A DNA stretch of 64,000 nt, taken from the NCBI RefSeq assembly GCF_010183535.1, contig NC_071332.1:1860001-1924000 (forward strand), written 5' to 3'. The notes under the pieces are model-generated. The model did not search any database. It was not told the origin of the DNA and saw nothing but the letters and a program-made list of their open reading frames with translations. The stretch's first letter is position 1. Each line of letters begins with the position of its first letter. The position numbers and the translations under genes were made by a program. The stretch comes from Caenorhabditis remanei. Taxonomy: Eukaryota; Nematoda; Chromadorea; Rhabditida; Rhabditidae. Positions 47,201-58,573 of this stretch are shown piece by piece.

Positions 47201-49140
47201 TAAACCTAGCGTGTTCTCAAAGTTTTATGAACCACTCCCACCCCATACAGTAATTCATGGGTTTTGTTCACTGATTTTCAGTAATTTTCAACCAACCTCA
47301 AGGTTGCTGTAGTCAAAAAAAAAAGGTTAAAACAATGTTTTCATTGTATGAGGGAACTAAAAATTTACTGTACTTTTACCTTGTTCAAAATTTTTAGCCC
47401 AGAACTATCAAAAGTGTCTTGGGTGAAAGATTGGTCCAAAAATTTGTATATCGTTATGTTTCAAATAGAAAAAAAAACACAATCTACACTTATCGAGATT
47501 TCAACAAAATTCCAGAGTCACTCACAGGTTTTGGCAGTTTGGGAAAGATAAAAACGTAAGACTGTGCTTTAATTACAGGTGTGCTTATATTTTTCGACCT
47601 TATTTTTGAAAATCTATAGACATATGAAATCCAAGGAAACAGGGAACAAATATTTAGGGATAAAAGATAATCAAAATCGTAGTTTTTGCGGAAAAGTTGA
47701 AAATTTTCTAAACAGAAACTTCTAAAACCCTGACCAAAATTTAAGACCAGAAGTGTGCTTTACGGTACACCCAAAAATACGAAAAATAATCGAATTCCCC
47801 CCATCTTCTTATCAATAACACACACATATCGAATGATGTTGCAACAAACTCATCAAAAATTAGTAGTTTGCTTATCAAAGGGCCACCAAGTATCACCCAT
47901 ACACTTACACTCGTATACACATATACAACAAACATTGGGCGCCCTTATCACAATGGACATTGAAACCAAAGGACGCACCTTCTCAATATAGATGGCGCAA
48001 TCTTCTGGGTATAATTGGATTGTTGCTCTGTGATATAAAAGTATATACAAAGAACAAATATGAACAAAATAGTAAAGTTTCCTCCTTTTTTTGTTTCTTT
48101 TCCCAATAGAGTGAGAGAGACACAACAAAACGTCCCATACAATACATAGTATACATACGATGACGTTCCGCAGGAGGAAAATTCTATTTGTTTTGGCACT
48201 GTGCCAGTAGATTTTTTATTGTTTTTAACAAGAAAAAAAGGTTTTAACGGTATGGGTGGTCTCTTAGGAAATGGATGTAGATAGACAAAGAAAAGCTCTT
48301 GAGGTCTTGAGCTGTCGGCTCTCATTGTTACGGGGCGAGCAAAGTATATTTGTATTTAGAAATCAGAAAGGGGGGGGGGACACGTGTAATCTTATTACAC
48401 TCTCCCGATCACTTATCAGTTCGAGTCTGATATTATTTCAAATTGGTGTGGCAATGGTAGTCGTAAAGCCTTCAAATTGGCAAGTGATAATGAAAATGTT
48501 TGTTTGGAAGAAATTAGTGATACGAGGCATGGAAATAAAAATTGTAATGAAAGAAATTGAAAAAGAAACAGGAAATTAAAATTAGTATAGGATGGAAGAA
48601 TCAAATAATGAAGACAGGTAGGGGTGTATTATCACACAATGGCAATTACGCTCTACTGAGAATCAGAAAAAGCAGTGGAGAGGTGGAGCGTGATTTGACT
48701 GTCAAGTAACAACAAGCAGATACGGAATGAGGTGCAAAACTTTCTTGAAATTCTGCATGGGATTGCGATGGAGCGCACTTAGCCATTAGCAATCCTTAAG
48801 GAGACATTTACCTATCTCTTTCATACATTGCATTGCTATAAGCCCCAAAACTCGCTTCAAAAAGATCATTCAAATAGGTTAATTATACCCAAATGTAGGT
48901 CACGACGTGAGCCACATTTTCGTATAACTTTCCTATCACAGTGTACGTTTTGAACCGAGTTACACGTCTTTGAACTTTGAGTAGTTTTGCCGTTTTTTTA
49001 CCCCAAAATACCCTCTACTTTAATTTGAGACCAGTTTCAGACTGTGCTATATGCCTTGGATTCTGGATTCTGGAATTCGCAATTGAAGAAACAATCTGAA
49101 ACGGAGGCACAAAAAAACAAAACAAAATTGCAACTTGAAA
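44250..49140. other. Gene-poor intergenic region
   Basis: No phase-consistent gene model was found. The longest plus frame (46308-46667, 119 codons) is Lys/Arg-rich low-complexity sequence. An imperfect inverted pair of GATTCTGAATC segments occurs at about 45775-45925. A fragment resembling family 2 (ACCCAAATGTAGGTCACG) occurs near 48890. Confidence 0.45.
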
Positions 49141-49144
49141 AATA

Positions 49145-49150
49145 TTTATT
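49145..49150 (-). terminator. Poly(A) signal of astacin gene A
   Basis: AATAAA on the minus strand, 18 nt past the stop codon at 49168. Confidence 0.5.
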
Positions 49151-49167
49151 GACTCAATCTCCACAAA

Positions 49168-50886
49168 TCATGCATAATACTGATAGTCATCGTACCCATT
49201 GGTGATTTTCATGTTATTGCTCAACGGTGTGTTCACGTATCTGTAGTAGATAGTGAGCTTGCTCTTTCCATATCTTTGATGCAAGACGATCGGGAGTGGG
49301 TTCAACTTGCTCTGGAATGTTCTGCCGATCACATCGGTGTCGTCGTTGCAGCAGAATCTAAAAATAAAAAAATGATGTAGTATGTCATATTGCTGATAAA
49401 TGACTTACACCGGGTTAGTGATTCTCGGATCTCCATTGACCTTGATCTCGACTCCATTGTAGTTACATCCATAGGCACAGGTAAAGTCCTGGAGCTCAAT
49501 CAGCTGCACTTCGATGGTCTTATCAGGAGGTGCAAAGATAATCAGGTTGGACATGAAGTAGTTGGTTGTCAGTGTGTCATTCTCGTAGCCATACTGGATC
49601 CAGTAGCCTTTCCAGTAAGATTCAGCGGTGACGTTGGTGTTTCTAGTGGGTATCGCATCACAAAGAATTCCTCCGTACCCGGAAGGGCAGATACATTCAG
49701 AACACTTCGCCGGGTTGGTGTATCCTCCATTTTTACAGGATAGATTCTTAGAGCAGCTGCACGAATAACGACTGTTGATATTGACGACATCATAGAACGA
49801 GACGCGGCGAAGTCCCATTGTCTTCTCGTAAATCGCTTGTTTTGGGAACAAAGTTCCCTCTCCCCAAGTGTTATATCGGTACTGCATAGTGCTTCCATAT
49901 TCGAAGGGTACTGCGTTGTAGGTCGTCGTTGAGGATTCCTTTTCAAGATTTCCAAGCATGTTCTCAGGGACGTTGGTGAGGTTGATGAGGAGGTAGTCGT
50001 CACGATCGTAGCGGGAGTGGGTGTGGAAGATACCCAAGGTGTGCATGATCTCGTGGACTGCGGTTCCGAACTGGAATCAAAAATACAAAGATGGTAGGTA
50101 TACTGTAGAGCTGTTTGACTTGCTGGATGGGTACGCTAGGAGTTATTGCCTTACGCAACACGACCGCAGAGCTTATCGGTAGAAAGCTGTTTTAACATCA
50201 TTTTCGCCCTCAAAGCCTGATATTCAAGAAAATGAGGTCAAAGTCTGCAGCGATGTCAAGTCGTGAGAGCAGTGGTTCGAATTTGAGAGGATCCTAGTGC
50301 ACCAACCTCACACCTACCGTACCCCCCTACCAGAGCCGCACGGAATTTCGACTTCCGACTTCCGACTTCGCAATAACACTCTGCCCCCTACCCGTTCCCC
50401 AACTCACAATAGTACACCCGTCTCCAAACCACAACTGTTGCTCTCCACCATTCATTCCAATGTACGAAGCACACCCTCCGTCATTCATGAACCTGATTCG
50501 ATGCTGGGCGGTCGAACTCTCCTCGAAAGTGACACATGTCTGGGAGGAGATGAAGCTCATGGCGTTTCGAATCAATTCTCGTTTCAGAGAAGCTAAAAAT
50601 GAATAATTAGGATCATGGGGATTCTTTCTCTGTAAAACTAACTGAATGCAGAATCAAAGAAGTAGTAGACTTTTGCATTTGGCCACTTGTTCCAAATCTT
50701 CGTGATTTGTCTCTTAGCACGTTTCCCAGCAGCACTCATCGCATGGATTTGATCATCAGTCATCAGAATATCTCCTTCAATAATTCCTTGTCTTCCACGG
50801 TTCGACTCGACTTCATCCATATCTTTACGAATAACGGATCCGGTAACTAGTACGGCTACCAGAGGCAGCAGGAGAAGAAGCTGCAT
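49168..50886 (-). CDS. Astacin-family zinc metalloprotease, NAS type (gene A, 426 aa)
   Basis: Minus-strand exons 50643-50886, 50408-50592, 49409-50070, 49168-49357, phases checked. Signal peptide MQLLLLLPLVAVLVTGS. The propeptide holds the aspartate-switch-like IIEGDI (35-40) and a furin-type RAKR (56-59). The zinc site is intact, VHEIMHTLGIFHTHSRYDRD, with H149, E150, H153 and H159; the Met-turn is YGSTMQY. An EGF-like module (CKNGGYTNPAKCSECICP) and a CUB-like region (CAYGCNYNGVEI) follow. Unlike B, C and F, the C-terminus ends without a Thr-rich tail. The ATG at 50886 is preferred over the one at 50919 because the latter abuts the TATA box (50920-50925) and would lie upstream of transcription start. 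It is a secreted endopeptidase of the C. elegans nas group. Confidence 0.9.
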
Positions 50887-50919
50887 GTTGAAATGGGCTT
50901 TCTCTTCTCGTGACTTCAT

Positions 50920-50980
50920 TTTATACAGTTTCTTTTGGACTAGAGTTATGAATATTCATGAGGCTCTCATCATTATACAG
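50920..50980 (-). promoter_or_regulatory. Promoter of astacin gene A: TATA box and conserved AATATTCATGAG element
   Basis: Read on the minus strand, TATAAA occupies 50925-50920, 39 nt before the ATG. An AATATTC element lies at about 50951, within a segment (50951-50980) that is nearly repeated upstream of genes B, C and F. No trans-splice acceptor is evident between TATA and ATG, so a short untranslated leader is expected. Confidence 0.55.
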
Positions 50981-51490
50981 TAGGAGGAACTTGCCAAGTT
51001 TTGCAGCGCCACCTACATCAGTATCGTGGGAACTTCATTGGAGGGCTTCAGATGGAGCGAAAATCAAAGAACCAAACTTTTGAGTCTTACCGTAACTGAG
51101 GAAGTTGAACATCGATGATGTTCTCTGGAAAAGTGGAGAAATAATGAAATATTTTTCAAATTCGACCGCTTAAATTACATCCGACTAATCTAGATGTGAC
51201 AAGGCGTTTTATTTATTTATTTACTTCAAGGGATAGGAGACTATAAGATACAAAGAAGACTTGAAACATATCCCTCACGAGATAGTCTCAAGTAAAGAAA
51301 AAAAAATAGGACTAATAAGGCGCATGTCATAAAAAGAGTAACGGGGGGAAGGCAACAAATGAAATGACTGCTACGGGTTCGAACTGAGATATGGAATTGA
51401 GATCAAGGGGAATTAAAGGAACTAGGCAATTAAAGGCAGGGAATAGAAAAAAAAACTGTTAATTATGCAACAAGAAGGGAGCAAGAAATA

Positions 51491-51694
51491 TTAGAACCGG
51501 GTGATTGAGGAATCAAGTAAAATAATAAATTGTGAGGGAGAAAGAAAAATATTTACATCGTAGGTAATGGCATTCCAAAACGGAACAGTAAAAGAGAAAA
51601 AGTTATCAGATAGAGGAGATAGATAGACAAGAGACATGGGTCTTCTGGGAGAGTTTGAGAGTCTGACATAGGTGTTAGTTTGAGAGTCTGACAT
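51491..51694 (-). mobile_element. LINE-type reverse transcriptase C-terminal remnant
   Basis: The minus-strand frame reads RRPMSLVYLSPLSDNFFSF then VPFWNAITYDV and SPSQFIILL. This is the typical C-terminal block of non-LTR reverse transcriptase ORFs (WN-x-LP ... SP-x-x-F-x-x-x-L). Downstream on the minus strand, a TTATTTATTTA-type sequence at 51210-51225 resembles the 3' tail of the LINE copy near 16.25 kb. The element's upstream part is missing; the 17-bp satellite occupies that position. Confidence 0.55.
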
Positions 51695-51971
51695 AGGTGT
51701 TAGTCTGACATAGGTGTTAGTCTGACATAGGTGTTGTCTGACATAGGTGTTGGTCTGACATAGGTGTTAGTCTGACATAGGTGTTAGTCTGACATAGGTG
51801 TTAGTCTGACATAGGTGTTAGTCTGACATAGGTGTTAGTCTGACATAGGTGTTAGTCTGACATAGGTGTTAGTCTGACATAGGTGTTAGTCTGACATAGG
51901 TGTTAGTCTGACATAGGTGTTAGTCTGACATAGGTGTTAGTCTGACATAGGTGTTAGTCTGACATAGGCGT
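51661..51971 (+). repeat. 17-bp tandem satellite (GTCTGACATAGGTGTTA), about 18 copies
   Basis: Nearly perfect head-to-tail copies. The left few units vary (TTGAGAGTCTGACAT, a GTTGTCTG deletion, a GTTGG variant); the right units are identical. The array abuts a LINE reverse transcriptase remnant read on the minus strand. Confidence 0.95.
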
Positions 51972-52686
51972 TTAATCATTGATTAGCTAGTTTTAATTCT
52001 TACTAATTTTATTTTGGGCAGTTCTGATTCATAACAGTATAAACAAAGTTTGATGAGTCACTTTTAAAGTTATACGACGTGCAGCGCTGACTTCAATTAT
52101 TTATTTATTTATTCTTGATCACTGACTTGTCATTACCCTACTCATTGAACAATTGTTTGAAATTTGCGTTTTCGCAGCTTTCCAATGATATTGGGCCCCA
52201 GTTTCTAGTTTTATCTCTAAATATTCGGAAATCGTTAAAAATCTCATAGAAATCATATTCTTAACCTATTTTCCCGGTTTTTCCCAATTAAAAACGCGCT
52301 TTAGGCGCCCCAGACTCCCATAAATCTCGCCGGACGAGAAAAAATGGAAGAAGGAGATAAGCACCGATTCGCCTGCGCAAATGAAGTTATCCCTGTTTCA
52401 TATTTAGAAGACAAAAACGCGTCAAAGTCACGCCAGGTGGAGAAATCTAAATTTTTGTGCCTAAAAGTGGCCAGGAGTAAATGTAACATGGTACACAAAT
52501 CCAAACTGACTCCATGACCTTATCGTGTGAGTATATCGTAAATTCAGTTTCAGTATTGGAATACTGTATTCAACGCAAAATATCTGAAAACTTTTCAGTT
52601 AACCGTGCTGCACGATTCAAAATTTTGTTTCAAAATACAAAGAAACAACACTCAAAATATTCATTAGTCCCACAACATCATCACAT
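51972..52686. other. Intergenic, no supported gene
   Basis: AT-rich DNA after the 17-bp satellite. A TTATTTATTTATTTATT tract at about 52100 resembles a LINE 3' tail. The 3' end of astacin gene B follows. Confidence 0.45.
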
Positions 52687-54368
52687 TCAAATATTAGTAG
52701 TATCACTGGAGCATTTAGTGACGGTCTTTCTACCGCCAGTCGTTGTTGTCGAACTGCACTGTCCACCGGATGCAATTCTACACTTCTCAGTCTCATACAT
52801 CTTTGTATGTGTAGTAGTGCATTTACATGTAGTCGTTTGGGTAGCGGTACTGTGACAATCTTTTGGTTTCGTGGTAGTGACTGGGGCAGGAGTTGGAGTT
52901 GGAGTAGTAGTAGCTGGAGTTGGAGTTGGAGTTTGAGTTGGAGAAGTAGTAGTAGTCGTAGTAGTTGGAGAAGCAGTCGTAGTGGGTTTAGCGGTCGTAG
53001 TTGTTGTAGTTGTTGTAGTGGTAGTAGAGGGAGTAGTCGGTGGTGCATCCACATGTCGAAAGTAGATGAACAAGTTGCATTCCCCAGATCTTTCATGCAT
53101 CACAACAGGAGTTGGGTTCTGATAACTCAGATAGACTTTGTCAATCATGGTCTTGTCCTCATTGCAGCAGAATCTGAAAGATATGAACTAAAGATAGTTA
53201 TCCTTGGCGACACTCACATTGGGTTGACAATCGCCGGATCCGCATAACCTCTCGGCTCAACACCATTCGAATTGCAGCCAGGCTCACAGGTACAACCATC
53301 CAGATCGAAGACTCTATACTGAATTGCCTTACCCTCTGGAGCAGTAATCCATATGTAAGTCATACGGGGCTCGCCAATTGGCAGGTCACTGTCAATGTTA
53401 CCAAACACCGAGAAGTTCCCCTTCCACGCCGTATCAGTGTAATACATCTCAGTTCCAGGCGGTGGTTGATCACAAAGAGTTCCAGCATACCCAGCTGGGC
53501 AGAGACATTCGGAACACTTTGCCGGGTTGGTGCGTCCTCCATTCTTACAAGCCAAATCCACTGCACAAGAACAGGAATAGTGAGAGTTGAGCATCATCAT
53601 ATCATAAAACGTGACTCGTCGGAATCCCAATGTATTCGTATAATCCGATTGTTTAGATGTAATTGTTCCGGGTCCGTAAACATTTCCAGGAAGCATCATG
53701 ACACTTCCATATTCGAACGGGGTTACGTTATTGGCGGTGTCGTTTATATTAAGATTATCTTCCCATAACCATTCAGGTACATTCTTGTAGTTCACAGTAA
53801 CATAGTCATCCCGATCGGTGCGTTGGTTAGTATGGATGATGCCCAAGGCGTGCATGATTTGATGGACGGCCATTCCAAACTGAAATGTTCAAAATGAATA
53901 AATCTAAGTTCTAAACACAGAATACCCTACCGTTACACACTTATCACCCAGTCTCAAGAATTGCTCTCCGCCTTTCATTCCCACGGGCGATGAACAATCG
54001 TCATTCAAAAATTTGATTCGGTTTGTTGCAGGGCTATCCTCCACAAAAGTCACACAAGTCCGAGCGGAGATATAGTTCATCGCAGTTCTGATAATCAGTC
54101 GGCTCGTTTCATCTGGAAAAGTTCATATGAAAAGAGTCCCCGTGTTTTAAAACCTACTGATTCCGTTATCAAAGGAATAGTTGACAACTCCATTCGGCCA
54201 CTTTCCTACAACTGTTAATATCTGTCTCTTGACTCGGTTTCCTTCATCATCAGTCAACTGGATATCCCCCTCGATAATTTTATCGATTCCTTTTTCAACA
54301 TATTTCCGACTTGCAGTTCCCAGAATAAAACAAAAGGAGAGTAGAATAAAGAGTGGCCGAAGTAGCAT
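52687..54368 (-). CDS. Astacin-like pseudo-protease with mucin-like tail (gene B, 513 aa)
   Basis: Minus-strand exons 54158-54368, 53931-54112, 53218-53879, 52687-53173. Signal peptide, EGDIQLTD propeptide motif and NRVKRQ cleavage site match active relatives. In the zinc motif the catalytic glutamate is glutamine: HQIMHALGIIHTNQRTDRD, with H137, Q138, H141 and H147 (codon CAA). The three zinc histidines remain, but the Met-turn is GSVMML, so the usual tyrosine is leucine. EGF-like (CKNGGRTNPAKCSECLCP) and CUB-like parts are intact. The last exon adds a long Thr/Pro-rich tract and a Cys-containing end (KDCHSTATQTTTCKC...). All frames and splice sites are intact, so this looks like a maintained non-enzymatic protein, perhaps a binder or competitor; that role is inference. 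Confidence 0.85.
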
Positions 54369-54401
54369 CTCGAAGTGAGTTTTCTCGTATTTCAGCGTTG
54401 A

Positions 54402-54600
54402 TTTATACAGTTTTATCTTCATAAATATTCATATGGCTCTCATCATTATGCAATAGGAGGAAGTTGCCAAGTTTTGCAGCGCCATCTACACCAGTGTCGT
54501 GAGAACTTCATTGGAGAGGTTCAGATAGAGTTAAGATCAATGAATCAAACTTTTGAGTCTTACTGTAACTGAGGAAGTTGAACTTCAATGGTGTTACGGT
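54402..54600 (-). promoter_or_regulatory. Promoter of gene B, recently duplicated with that of gene A
   Basis: TATAAA at 54407-54402 lies 39 nt from the ATG, as in genes A and C. AATATTC starts near 54424. The next 170 bp (for example GCCAAGTTTTGCAGCGCCA and AACTGAGGAAGTTGAAC) closely match 50951-51130 upstream of gene A, showing that the duplicated block includes the promoter. Confidence 0.55.
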
Positions 54601-54959
54601 CGTGTTTGTTTGTATTTAGATATAAGAAAACTAGAAAAGTGAAAATTCTGTTGAACTGCCCCCGAGTGAGACCACTTGAATTAAAAATCTAGTTCTTCAT
54701 TCAAGTCATTACCCTACGAATTTGAGACAAATGTTTGCAGCGGGAATCATCTTTCACTGGTCAAAACTTTGACCTTGTTTTTTTCTGATATCGGGTCTTA
54801 AGAACAAATACTAAACGTCTATTTAGAATTAGTGTTTTCTCAGCTTTCCGATGATGTACTGTAATGGCCGTAATTGTAACAACTTTGCCCATTTTTAGTT
54901 GACAATGTCCTAATTTGAAAACTTTTTACGGCATGGCGGATTGTTCAACCAGAAAGTTT

Positions 54960-55070
54960 TTAGTGGATCATAGAGAATAAAGGTAGAGCTTCATTTTTGT
55001 AGTTGACAACTTTTTTGTGCGGACACTCCCTAGAGAGTTATGGTCATTTCAACTCAAAAATTCAAAATTG
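54960..55070 (-). repeat. Dispersed repeat family 3, partial reversed copy between genes B and C
   Basis: AGCTTCATTTTTGTAGTTGA, TTTTTTGTGCGGACACTCCC and TAGAGAGTTATGGTCATTT are the reverse complement of the copy at 20570. Confidence 0.6.
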
Positions 55071-55361
55071 CCATATTTTGAAGTGATACCATGACACAAA
55101 TTCAAAGTTAGACATTTTAGACTAAAAACGGCTAAAATTGTTAAAATTATGTATGTACATATGGCACGGCACAAAACTCCAAACTTTTCCATACCGAGTC
55201 ACTAAATCCTGATTTCAGTTTCAGAGTTGGGATATGTCAACTTTTGAATAGCAAAACATTTTGCACATTCAAAAGCCAGTTATTTTCTAGTTTCGTTCCA
55301 AAATACAAAAAAGAAAACAATAACACTTAAAATATTCATTAGTCCCAAAACATCATCACAT

Positions 55362-56974
55362 TCAAATATTAGTAGTATCACTGGAGCATTTAGTGACGGT
55401 CTTTCTGCCACCAGTCACAGTTGTCGAACTGCACTGTCCACCGGCAGCAATTCTGCACTCCTCAGTCTCATACATCTTTGTATGTGTAGTAGTGCATTTA
55501 CATGTAGTCGTTTGGGTAGCAGTACTGTGACAATCTTTTGGCTTCGTGGTAGTGACTGGGGCAGGAGTTGTAGTAGTGGTGGTAGTTGGAGTCGTAGTGG
55601 GTTTAGGGGTCGTAGTTGTGGTAGTTGTAGTAGAGGGAGTAGTCGGTGCTGGAGTCACATGTCGATATTCGATGATCGCGGTGCATTCCCCAGATCTTTC
55701 ATGCATCACAACTGGAGTTGGGTTCAGATAGCTCTGAGTGACACGGTTCATCTTACTTCTATCACTCTCGCAACAGTATCTGAAAGATATGAACTAAAGA
55801 TAATTATCCTTGGCAACACTCACATTGGGTGAACAATCGCCGGATCCCTCGCCCAACATTTTGGTTCAACACCATTCGAATTGCAGCCAGGCTCACAGGT
55901 ACAATTATACACATGGACGACTCTCATTTGGATAGCCTTATCCTCTGGAGCAGTAATCCATATATAAGTCATACGAGGCTCTCCTATGGGCAGGTCACTG
56001 TCAACTTTGCCAAACACCGTGATGTTCTGCTTCCACTCAACGTCAGTGTAATACATCTGAGTTCCAGGTGGTGGTTGATCACAAAGAGTTCCAGCATACC
56101 CAGCTGGGCAGAGACATTCGGAACACTTTGCCGGGTTGGTGCGTCCTCCATTCTTACAAGCCAAATCCACTGCACAAGAACAGGAATAGTGAGAGTTGAG
56201 CATCATCATATCATAAAACGTGACTCGTCGAAATCCCAATGTATTATTATAATCCAATTCTTTAGATTCTATTGTTCCGTTCTCGTATACATCTTCAGGC
56301 AACATCATGACGCTTCCATGTTCGAACGGGGTTACGTTATTGGTGGTGTCATTTATATTAAGTTCTTGCCATAACCATTCAGGGACATTCGTAAGGTTCA
56401 CAGTAAGATATTCATCCCGATCGGTGCGTTGGTTAGTATTGTAGATGCCCAAGGCGTGCATGATGTGATGGACGGCCATTCCGAACTGAAATGTTTAAAA
56501 TTAATAGACTTAAGTTTTATACACAGAATACCCTACCGTTACACACTTATCACCCAGTCTCAAGCCTTGCTCTCCGCCTTTCATTCCCACGGGCGATGAA
56601 CAATCGTCATTCAAAATTTTAATTCGGTCTGATGCAGTGCTACTCTCCACAAAAGTCACACAAGTCCGAGCGGAGATGTAGTTCATCGCACTTCTGATAA
56701 TCAGTCGGCTCGTTTCATCTGGAAAAGTTTATATGAAAAGAGTCCCCGTGTTTTAAAACCTACTGATTCCGTTATCAAAGTAATAGCTGACAACTCCATT
56801 CGGCCACTTCTTTTCAACAGATGATATCTGTCTCTTCACTCGGTTTCCTTCAACATCAGTCAACTGGATATCCCCCTCGATAAGACCTTCGATTTCTTTT
56901 TCAGCATATTTATGGTTTGCAGTTCCCAGAATAAAAGAAAAGGAGAGTAGAATGAAGATTGGCTGAATCAGCAT
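55362..56974 (-). CDS. Astacin-like pseudo-protease with mucin-like tail (gene C, 490 aa)
   Basis: Minus-strand exons 56764-56974, 56537-56718, 55824-56485, 55362-55779; exons 1-3 have exactly the same lengths as in gene B. The zinc motif is more degraded than in B: HHIMHALGIYNTNQRTDRD, with Glu138 replaced by His and the third zinc histidine (147) by Asn. The Met-turn is GSVMML. Signal peptide, EGDIQLTD and NRVKRQ propeptide motifs, EGF-like and CUB-like parts are kept. The Thr-rich tail is 23 residues shorter than in B and lacks the Thr-Pro-Thr block. The ATG at 56974 is used; the in-frame GTG at 56992 is not a nuclear start. B and C are very close duplicates, with the EGF segment almost identical at DNA level. 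Confidence 0.85.
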
Positions 56975-57007
56975 CTCGAAGTGAGTTTTCACTTATTTCA
57001 GCGGTGA

Positions 57008-57055
57008 TTTATACAGTTCTTTCTATGAATATTCATGTGGTTCCCATGATTATGT
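57008..57055 (-). promoter_or_regulatory. Promoter of gene C: TATA box and AATATTC element
   Basis: TATAAAT from 57013, 39 nt before the ATG, with AATATTC near 57028. Beyond about 57060 the similarity to the promoters of A and B fades. Confidence 0.5.
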
Positions 57056-57248
57056 ATACAGAAGGAGGAGAAGAAGTTGGTAACTTTTGCAAAATGATTT
57101 TTGATTATGGGAAACTGAGAACATGGAAAAATCACAGAGATTGCAAATGCAAATAGTTATTCAGTAAAATGGTAACCCGACTGAGCAGTTTTTACAGTTA
57201 GAGAAAAGTGCCGATAAAATCTTCATTATATGTATATGTATCTTGAAA

Positions 57249-58573
57249 TTATTCAAATGTTATCTCATTAGTCAGCTCCGGAGAAGTTGAGTTTCCAGGG
57301 ACATAACGGAATTCAAAATCAAAAATAGGTGTCTTATATTCACCATACTGTACGATGACGAATGGGTTGTTAGTTGAAGATCTGGTTTTATTCCACAAGT
57401 TATCATCATCACAGCAAACCATAGGGCTAACAATCCGGCGATCAGTTTTGTATTTCAACTCAACACCATTATAATCACAAAAGTCATGACAGTAAAATCC
57501 ATAAAGCTTTGTGAGTCTCACTTCGATTGTTGATCCTTCCGGGGCCTAAATAAAAACAAATTAAAACAAATTAACAATAAATATTAAACTTACTGTAATA
57601 ATGAAAGTATTGTTGGGCGGCACCGTGGTTCGTTCAATACCTTTCATGTTAGGAAAGCTGGTTATTCTAACAGGAATCCACTCAGTGGAAGCTGGGATCA
57701 CTTTGCCCACAAACTCATCACACACTTCCCCTCCGAACCCATCAGTACAAAGACATTCATCACAGTTCGCCGGATTTTGATAGCCTCCGTTTTTACAGTC
57801 CAGTTTAGTCGGGTGGTTATCACAATTGCATCCGTAGAAGTCGTTCAGCAAGATCATATCATAGAAAGCAACTCTCAGATTTCCCATTGTGTAGTTATAC
57901 TCTGGATCCTTCGGCCAACGGAATTGATCCCTCCAGTATAACATAATGCTCCCATAGTCAAACGGAACTGGATTGATAGTGTTATGAATTTCGTCATTGT
58001 GGTCATCAGAATCAACAACAATGTACTGATCCCGATCACTTCTTGCCTGACCGTGATGAAATCCGAGAGCGTGCATAGTTTCATGAAGAGCCACACCAAA
58101 CTGTAAAGTTTGTTTAAAATCTTACTTATTAAGATCTAATTTCTTACAGCTGCGCAGTGATAAGCAAAGTTCAAGGTCTGGTGTTCACCGTCAACCATTC
58201 CCAGAGCTGAGTTGCAAAAGTCACCTAATTGAATTCGAACAGACGAGGTAGCAATTTCATTGTAATTGAAATTTAAGCAGGAATGACTACTCAAATACTG
58301 AAACGCATCTCTGAACATTGCCCTCATTTCATAAGCTGAAGTAAGATTTTTCGATAGTGTAAACTTGAAATACAAATCTCACGTAAGCTGTTGTCAAAGT
58401 AGTAGTTCATAGTATTGTCAGGCCACTTGGTAGCCCATGGAAGAGCTTGTCGCTTGTCCCTGATGCTGAAAAATTATAGTAGATGATGAAGTGATGAAAA
58501 AAACTCACTCATAATCTCCAAAAACCACACCAACAGTAAGTGCGATAAACTTCAAATTCATGGCAAATCTCAT
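57249..58573 (-). CDS. Astacin-family zinc metalloprotease with short propeptide (gene D, 379 aa)
   Basis: Minus-strand exons 58509-58573, 58383-58465, 58148-58335, 57594-58100, 57249-57545, phases consistent. Intron 2 is only 47 nt. Signal peptide MRFAMNLKFIALTVGVVFG is followed almost at once by DKRQ, so the propeptide is only a few residues and the EGDI motif of A, B, C and F is missing. The zinc site is complete: LHETMHALGFHHGQARSDRD with H118, E119, H122 and H128; the Met-turn is YGSIMLY. An EGF-like part (CKNGGYQNPANCDECLC) and a CUB-like part (CHDFCDYNGVEL) follow, with no Thr-rich tail. The intron before APEGSTIEV is shared with gene E but absent from A, B, C and F, so D and E form a subgroup. 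The ATG at 58561 is an alternative start. Confidence 0.85.

Noticed and set aside
50887..50919. Earlier in-frame ATG for astacin gene A at 50919
   Set aside because: It directly adjoins the TATA box, so it should lie upstream of the transcription start; the next ATG begins a clean signal peptide.
51661..51971. CRISPR-like regular repeats
   Set aside because: 17-bp units are head-to-tail without spacers, in a eukaryotic genome; this is a simple satellite.
52807..53247. 146-codon plus-strand frame, Ser/Trp-rich
   Set aside because: Antisense shadow of the Thr-rich tail of gene B.
56975..56992. Extended N-terminus of astacin gene C from 56992
   Set aside because: The codon is GTG, which is not a normal nuclear start; the ATG at 56974 fits the TATA spacing and signal peptide.
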